NCBI RefSeq assembly: GCF_021018805.1
Contig: NC_086258.1
Coordinates: forward strand, 13,985,936 to 14,049,935
DNA: 64,000 nt
Direction: 5' to 3'
Source of the DNA: Prinia subflava
Taxonomy: Eukaryota; Chordata; Aves; Passeriformes; Cisticolidae
The notes under the pieces are model-generated. The model did no database searches. It saw only the letters and a list, made by a program, of their open reading frames with translations, and was not told the origin of the DNA. Positions 63,101 through 64,000 of the stretch are shown here, one piece after another (the stretch's first letter is position 1; the number at the start of each line of letters is the position of its first letter). Both the position numbers and the translations under genes were made by a program.

Positions 63101-63394
63101 TCTTACCTCTCTTTTAGCCACACTTTTTAAATCAACCTTTAACCATATGTTAGATGACATTTCCCATATTTCCAGTAATAAACCAGAAACAAGCAAGCAT
63201 GGTAAATAGAAGTACATTTAAGGATGGATATTTAAACACTTAAATCATCAAATAAAGGAAAAAGAGTTGGTCATTTCTGAGAAAAAGTCAGGGCTCACCC
63301 TCAGCTGTTTCTGCCTTTGATGTTCTGAGTCTTGCAACTGTTGTTTCAACAGAGCCATTTCGTGCCGTAATTCTGCAATCACATCAGATGTCTG
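5938..63394 (-). CDS. CEP112: CEP112 (CCDC46), partial: seven consecutive internal exons
   Basis: The coding sequence is the minus-strand join 63394-63299, 62499-62440, 60129-60050, 46316-46181, 43049-42942, 31933-31751, 6168-5938. It totals 894 nt and 298 codons with no stop, and every junction obeys AG/GT and keeps frame. The product is a continuous coiled coil rich in Glu, Lys, Gln, Arg and Leu, with no globular domain. The stretches VTEVQRLQAQQ, EEFKRQVELNSEK, VELKLEHEQEKTHL and KLREELI match CEP112 as I remember it from human. CEP112 is a centrosome-associated coiled-coil protein, and human and mouse loss-of-function affects sperm head-tail attachment. The window holds roughly the middle to C-terminal part of the rod. 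The first exons, last exons, promoter and stop lie outside. Identification is from recalled family sequence, not from a search. Confidence 0.93.
8281..8520. promoter_or_regulatory. Homeodomain/POU-like motif cluster in intron
   Basis: Contains TAATTAATATGCAAAGG at 8369-8385, a joined homeodomain and POU-like site. This is followed by AGCATTAATG, AGACGGGGCGATGGCAGCG and ACTAATATGATTAAAGG. There is no repeat resemblance. Regulatory function is only inferred. Confidence 0.18.
16279..16335 (+). repeat. CAAA-rich simple repeat
   Basis: About five CAAA units at 16281-16303 followed by degenerate CAAAC/CCAAAA sequence to about 16335. This could be the remains of an A-rich tail, but no retroposon body was recognised next to it. 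Confidence 0.85.
17081..17640. promoter_or_regulatory. Motif-dense, repeat-free intronic block (candidate conserved element)
   Basis: This stretch keeps several CpGs (TACGAATCGC, GTTCGGAG, TTCCGCATC) and carries a CCTTTGAT (TCF/LEF-type) site at 17456-17463 and a GGATTA (OTX/PITX-type) site near 17379. There is no transposon resemblance. Conservation cannot be measured here, so this is a compositional guess. Confidence 0.2.
17288..17303 (+). repeat. A16 homopolymer
   Basis: Uninterrupted run of 16 A inside a motif-dense intronic block. Confidence 0.9.
19918..19957 (+). repeat. CA/TA-rich microsatellite patch
   Basis: Short runs of CACACACACA and TATATATA with interruptions. It is too short and too broken to be a strong marker. 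Confidence 0.7.
22379..23310. other. GC-rich intronic block, unidentified
   Basis: Roughly 900 bp clearly richer in G and C than the surrounding intron, mostly CpG-poor until about 22900 and with scattered CpGs from 22900 to 23290. Long open frames appear on both strands, as expected where TA-containing stops are rare, and none resembles a known family. It could be an old GC-rich repeat or a regulatory block. Confidence 0.4.
24100..24945 (+). mobile_element. Degraded CR1-type LINE fragment with 3' end
   Basis: The 3' end (about 24870-24945) contains GAGCAGGAGGTTGGGCACGG, GACCTCCAGAGGTCC and a TCCTATGATGCTGTGA-like terminus. These are the hallmarks of a CR1 tail in plus orientation. About 650 bp upstream, one frame reads YLDFSK, the conserved CR1 reverse-transcriptase motif, with frame breaks soon after. 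The intervening sequence is GC-richer than the flanks. It is dead and 5'-truncated, and the 5' limit is a guess. Confidence 0.62.
25344..25392 (+). repeat. Imperfect tandem duplication, about 26 bp
   Basis: Two adjacent copies beginning CAATCAAATCAAGA at 25344 and 25370. The second is three bases shorter. Confidence 0.75.
27712..27759 (+). repeat. Tandem duplication, 24 bp x 2
   Basis: Copies begin GCTGGAATGAAAATA at 27712 and 27736, and their last third has diverged. Confidence 0.8.
29640..30080. promoter_or_regulatory. Candidate conserved intronic element
   Basis: A repeat-free block with homeodomain-type (TAATTATT), SOX-type (CCTTTGTT) and AAAATGGC motifs, and more CpGs than the flanks (CGCCAAGAAAAATGGCCTCC, TTCGCTGGG, AAACGACATTGGCCG). 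It looks constrained, but no cross-species comparison is possible from one sequence. Confidence 0.2.
31751..31933 (-). CDS. CEP112: CEP112 internal exon f (61 codons, phase 0-0)
   Basis: It begins IVELKLEHEQEKTHLFQQHN, passes through CLVRDHQREVEKLEQQLRAA, and ends RKRDGQ. All three parts correspond closely to CEP112. The acceptor is TCCCTGTCCAATCAG and the donor is GGCCAG|GTAACG. It is fully coiled-coil in composition, and third-position GC is about 79% (48 of 61). It lies at the low-coordinate edge of an unusually CpG-retaining stretch of intron (31.9-33.3 kb). An open frame on the opposite strand (31508-31891) overlaps the exon and is treated as its shadow. Confidence 0.97.
32197..33019 (+). 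repeat. Cluster of poly(A) tracts
   Basis: Three long A runs lie within 820 bp on the plus strand: A20 at 32197-32216, A20 at 32487-32506 (preceded by T11 and C6 at 32464-32480), and A18 at 32985-33002 followed by G7 and A10. They are T tracts in the CEP112 transcript. No SINE or processed transcript precedes any of them. Confidence 0.9.
33061..33200. promoter_or_regulatory. CpG-dense patch, possible intronic promoter or enhancer
   Basis: About ten CpGs in 140 bp, against very few per kilobase in most of the surrounding intron. It includes AGCGGACGGG, GAGCGCCGAGAGCGCCCGG and TTCCGCGGGG, with a CTTATCT (GATA) site and a CAGCTG E-box-like site. It lies 1.1 kb upstream of exon f in transcript order and is bordered by long poly(A) tracts. 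Function is inferred from composition only. Confidence 0.25.
35114..35175 (+). repeat. Tandem duplication, 31 bp x 2
   Basis: Copies at 35114-35144 and 35145-35175 both start TTACACTATTT and share AAATTTAGCTTT. A third AAATTTAACTTT follows at about 35180. They differ at a few bases. Confidence 0.85.
36873..37205 (-). mobile_element. CR1 LINE 3'-end fragment (clear copy)
   Basis: The plus strand begins with the reversed tail TTGGGTTGGAAGGGACCTTT. It continues through CCATGGGCAGGGACACCTTC and the CACCACCCTTGTGGTAAAG region to a CCTTTGTGAAAAATCCCTC-like stretch. Read on the minus strand, it encodes the C-terminal end of CR1 ORF2 (LKEGRFGLDIGKKFFTTRVV, then RPWHRLSREAV), in frame over this stretch. 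This is a standard 5'-truncated avian insertion of about 330 bp. Confidence 0.92.
38610..38657 (+). repeat. Tandem duplication, 24 bp x 2
   Basis: Copies at 38610-38633 and 38634-38657 start TATTTAAACTCAG and end CTCCCA, with four differences in between. Confidence 0.85.
39822..39838 (+). repeat. T17 homopolymer
   Basis: Uninterrupted run of 17 T following GCTGCTGGAG. No retroposon body was recognised on either side. Confidence 0.9.
42942..43049 (-). CDS. CEP112: CEP112 internal exon e (36 codons, phase 0-0)
   Basis: It encodes IAEVEADLRKSKLLREKQ, then AQEFSCKLDEIKKRYEEQ, matching the CEP112 stretch VEADL..SK.LREKQ..EF. The acceptor is TTTTCCCATGTAG and the donor is GAACAG|GTCAGT. The heptad pattern continues without a break from exon d (KQR followed by IAEVE) and into exon f (YEEQ followed by IVELK). 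Both ends are phase 0. Unlike its neighbours d and f, this exon is AT-leaning at third positions (about 44%, 16 of 36). Confidence 0.96.
43050..46180 (-). other. CEP112: CEP112 intron d-e (3,131 bp)
   Basis: Ordinary AT-rich intron between exons d and e. It holds a short TA-rich patch near 43660-43680, a T11 tract near 45341, and no recognisable transposon, RNA gene or open frame with family resemblance. The stretch 46019-46145, immediately after the exon d donor, is richer in CpG than the rest, but I cannot assign it a function. Confidence 0.85.
46181..46316 (-). CDS. CEP112: CEP112 internal exon d (136 nt, phase 2 to 0)
   Basis: Its first base completes the lysine begun in exon c. It then encodes 45 residues from EKEEQLRRVTEVQRLQAQQ to SAEMKQR. 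This is one of the most recognisable CEP112 segments, and the EEFKRQVELNSEK motif is present. The acceptor is TTTCTAG|GGAGAAGG and the donor is CAGCGG|GTGAGG. The exon is a GC-rich island in AT-rich intron (third-position GC about 78%, 35 of 45). A glycine sits in QAGAALEEF where I recall an aspartate in human. That is mild for a coiled coil, but my recollection is unchecked. Confidence 0.96.
50122..50205 (-). mobile_element. Short CR1 3'-end fragment
   Basis: The plus strand ATGAATCCCAGAATATCTCG is followed by GAGTTGGAAGGAACCCATAC and a CCAACTCC box. This is the reversed terminus of a CR1 of a slightly different subtype from the 36.9 kb copy. Only about 80 bp are recognisable. Confidence 0.65.
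51925..52015 (+). mobile_element. Ancient CR1/L3-like remnant
   Basis: ATTATTAT-rich sequence leads into CACTGTTGTGCTAGGTGCTG and TGCAAACAGAATAAAACAG. This resembles the 3' part of an old amniote CR1/L3-type LINE whose consensus contains a TTGTGCTAGGCGCTGTACAAAC-like core. The call rests on this short match. Confidence 0.45.
52650..53126 (-). other. 158-codon open frame with one membrane-like segment, coding status doubtful
   Basis: A minus-strand frame in intron c-d begins at a TTG preceded by an acceptor-like TTTCAG, with no in-frame ATG at its start. About residues 45-70 form a strongly hydrophobic stretch (CCCLMVVIALLQLHTIILIL followed by more Leu, Phe and Val). Two NxT/S-type sites (NNTT, NST) follow, as in a type II membrane protein. 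I recognise no family. An open frame of this length is expected by chance about once in 64 kb of AT-rich DNA, so I do not call it a gene. Confidence 0.12.
55702..55768 (+). repeat. TTTCA (ATTTC/GAAAT) pentanucleotide microsatellite
   Basis: About 13 TTTCA units with one interruption near 55717-55721, then a few degenerate units. The CEP112 transcript carries the complement, TGAAA. Confidence 0.95.
56095..56345 (+). mobile_element. CR1 3'-end fragment, interrupted by GGGAT array
   Basis: In plus orientation: CAGGCTGGACAGGGCTGGGA, GGTGTCCCTGCCATGGCAGG, then the simple repeat at 56195-56295, then GGGCTTTAAGGTCCCTTCCA and ACCCAAACCACTCTGGGATC. The flanks are the same CR1 segments as at 36.9 kb, so the array has grown inside the element. 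Confidence 0.85.
56195..56295 (+). repeat. GGGAT/GGGGAT array with G-quadruplex potential
   Basis: About 100 bp of mixed 5-mer GGGAT and 6-mer GGGGAT units. There are many G3-G4 runs separated by AT on the plus strand, which is the template strand for CEP112. It sits within a CR1 3' end. Confidence 0.95.
60050..60129 (-). CDS. CEP112: CEP112 internal exon c (80 nt, phase 0 to 2)
   Basis: It encodes IRGIRSDMDKERGVAQKKIH, then HLEQAL and two bases (AA) of a lysine codon completed by exon d. The acceptor is a T-rich tract ending in ATGGCAG and the donor is the near-perfect CTGAA|GTAAGT. This is the only exon whose 3' end splits a codon, so c and d must be included or skipped together to keep frame. 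The phase-2 exit is met exactly by the single leading G of exon d, which is strong support for both boundaries. The upstream intron carries a 57-bp tandem duplication beginning only 34 nt from the acceptor. Third-position GC is about 46%. Confidence 0.93.
60130..62439 (-). other. CEP112: CEP112 intron b-c (2,310 bp)
   Basis: AT-rich intron. The only notable structure is the 57-bp direct tandem duplication at 60163-60276, close to the acceptor of exon c. No transposon, RNA gene or additional exon was recognised in 60.3-62.4 kb. Confidence 0.85.
60163..60276 (+). repeat. 57-bp direct tandem duplication next to exon c
   Basis: Copies at 60163-60219 and 60220-60276 differ at a single base (ATTTTAA versus ATCTTAA), so the event is recent or constrained. 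On the minus strand each copy contains TTTTAACTCAG, a branch-point-like TTAAC followed by a CAG. The nearer copy starts 34 nt from exon c's acceptor. Confidence 0.95.
62440..62499 (-). CDS. CEP112: CEP112 internal exon b (20 codons, phase 0-0)
   Basis: This short exon encodes DQEYKVQQDKLHWQNMYEKE, which continues the coiled coil directly from exon a (QLR followed by DQEYK). The acceptor is a clean pyrimidine tract, TTTTCCTCTGCAG. The donor is GAAAGAG|GTAATA. Both ends are phase 0, so skipping the exon would remove exactly 20 residues without a frameshift. The 799-nt intron before it is the shortest in the window and may contain a further 30-nt exon (see 63107-63136). Third-position GC is about 60%. 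Confidence 0.9.
62500..63298 (-). other. CEP112: CEP112 intron a-b (799 bp)
   Basis: Short AT-rich intron with a GTGAGC donor and a TTTTCCTCTGCAG acceptor. It contains the possible 30-nt microexon at 63107-63136. If that exon is real, this intron would be split into pieces of 162 and 607 nt. Confidence 0.85.
63107..63136 (-). CDS. CEP112: Possible 30-nt CEP112 microexon between exons a and b
   Basis: On the minus strand, 30 nt encoding VDLKSVAKRE are followed by a strong donor, GAGAG|GTAAGAG. They are preceded by TTAAAG with no other AG for 100 nt upstream (63139-63238). A CTAAC branch-like motif lies 14 nt from the exon start. The segment is phase 0 at both ends, so inclusion adds ten coiled-coil-like residues between QLR of exon a and DQEYK of exon b without breaking frame. 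Against it: the bases just before the acceptor are not pyrimidine-rich, the branch site is very close, and the a-b junction already looks natural. I do not recall a matching segment in CEP112. Confidence 0.22.
63299..63394 (-). CDS. CEP112: CEP112 internal exon a (32 codons, phase 0-0)
   Basis: This is the first CEP112 exon in the window in transcript order. It runs from QTSDVIAELRHE to QKQLR. The acceptor has a T-rich tract ending in CCCAG, and the donor reads CTGAGG|GTGAGC. The encoded segment is a strong coiled coil (hydrophobic V/I/L/M spacing with Q and E between). The acceptor is a CAGCAG tandem: use of the second AG would shorten the exon to 93 nt and delete one glutamine. The open frame continues upstream into the intron as far as 63460, but those residues (a run through poly-T) look like read-through, so I placed the boundary at the AG. 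GC at third codon positions is about 47% (15 of 32). Confidence 0.92.
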
Positions 63395-64000
63395 CTGGGA
63401 TTCAACAAAAAAAACCATTTTTTGTCTTGCATTCCTCATTAGCTCTTCTGTATTTTTCAATTTATTTCTTTAAGGTTCCCAGAAATTGGAAAAATTATTA
63501 ACTTGGGAGAAAAAAACCTGTTTACAGCTCTGGATGCGTCAGTTCAGGCCCTTTGGTGAGCTTAGAAATGGAAACAAAAGCACAAAAAACACCCCTAGTA
63601 ATAGAAAAGCCCTACTAAAATTTACTAAAAATTGGTAGAAAGGAAAATACTTTGTAAATGAAATGGAGTAAAACATCATCAAAGCTCAGAATTTCAGTAA
63701 ATAAACACCAAACACCCCACTTGTCCTATAGCTCTATGGATTAATAAATGGTAGTTAAAACTTGAGTCCTTTCTACAATTATTTAACTTTAAAATCACTT
63801 TAAACATGTCCCATCTCTGTACCTATGCATACTGGTAGATACCAACCTGACAGATGCTTTTCCACAAACAGAATTATTACATTTTGTGTGAAACGTACAC
63901 TTGCAAAATATAAAAATATTTCCTTAAACACATAAATATTTAACACAATGTTCAATACTACGAGGCCTGCAGGAGGATTTTTTGCTGGAAAAAACATTTT
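63395..64000 (-). other. CEP112: CEP112 intron before exon a (partial)
   Basis: AT-rich intron running off the high-coordinate edge. It ends in a T-rich tract and the CAGCAG acceptor of exon a. I see no upstream exon in these 606 bases. Confidence 0.75.

Noticed and set aside
1..64000. CRISPR arrays, bacterial operons, phage or plasmid features, intact endogenous retroviruses, tRNA or rRNA genes
   Set aside because: No regularly spaced direct repeats with unique spacers, no long terminal repeat pairs, no gag/pol/env-like frames and no tRNA cloverleaf were seen on either strand by eye.

Overview
This is vertebrate, almost certainly avian, genomic DNA. It is AT-rich and intron-dominated. There are no operons or ribosome-binding sites, and the recognisable transposon debris is almost all 3'-truncated CR1 LINE, the dominant retroposon of birds. 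No Alu, L1 or MIR-rich landscape is visible. The CR1 subtype resembles those common in Neoaves and songbirds, so a passerine is plausible but not proven.

The window lies inside one large gene on the minus strand, which I identify as CEP112 (centrosomal protein 112, formerly CCDC46). Seven consecutive internal coding exons can be placed to the base, each bounded by AG and GT on the minus strand. In transcript order they are: a 63394-63299 (96 nt), b 62499-62440 (60 nt), c 60129-60050 (80 nt), d 46316-46181 (136 nt), e 43049-42942 (108 nt), f 31933-31751 (183 nt) and g 6168-5938 (231 nt). Joined, they give 894 nt, or 298 codons, with no stop and perfectly matching phases. The product is an uninterrupted, heptad-like, Glu/Lys/Gln/Arg/Leu-rich coiled coil matching the central to C-terminal rod of CEP112. 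Neither end of the gene is in the window.

The rest is intron: 799, 2310, 13733, 3131, 11008 and 25582 bp between exons, plus partial introns at both edges. The introns hold CR1 fragments on both strands (3.2, 24.1-24.95, 36.9, 50.1 and 56.1 kb), one older CR1/L3-like scrap (51.9 kb) and microsatellites. Among the latter are a TTTCA pentanucleotide array at 55.7 kb and a GGGAT/GGGGAT array inside a CR1 tail at 56.2 kb. There are also several two- or three-copy tandem duplications of 24-57 bp, and a few CpG- or motif-dense blocks that may be regulatory (8.3, 17.1-17.7, 29.6-30.1 and 33.1 kb).

The most interesting splicing signals are a possible 30-nt in-frame microexon between exons a and b, a CAGCAG tandem acceptor at exon a, a 57-bp duplication just upstream of exon c's acceptor, and an exon structure that is phase-symmetric except at the c/d junction. 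I found no RNA gene, CRISPR array, intact mobile element or second convincing protein-coding gene, and no evidence for a wholly new biological system.
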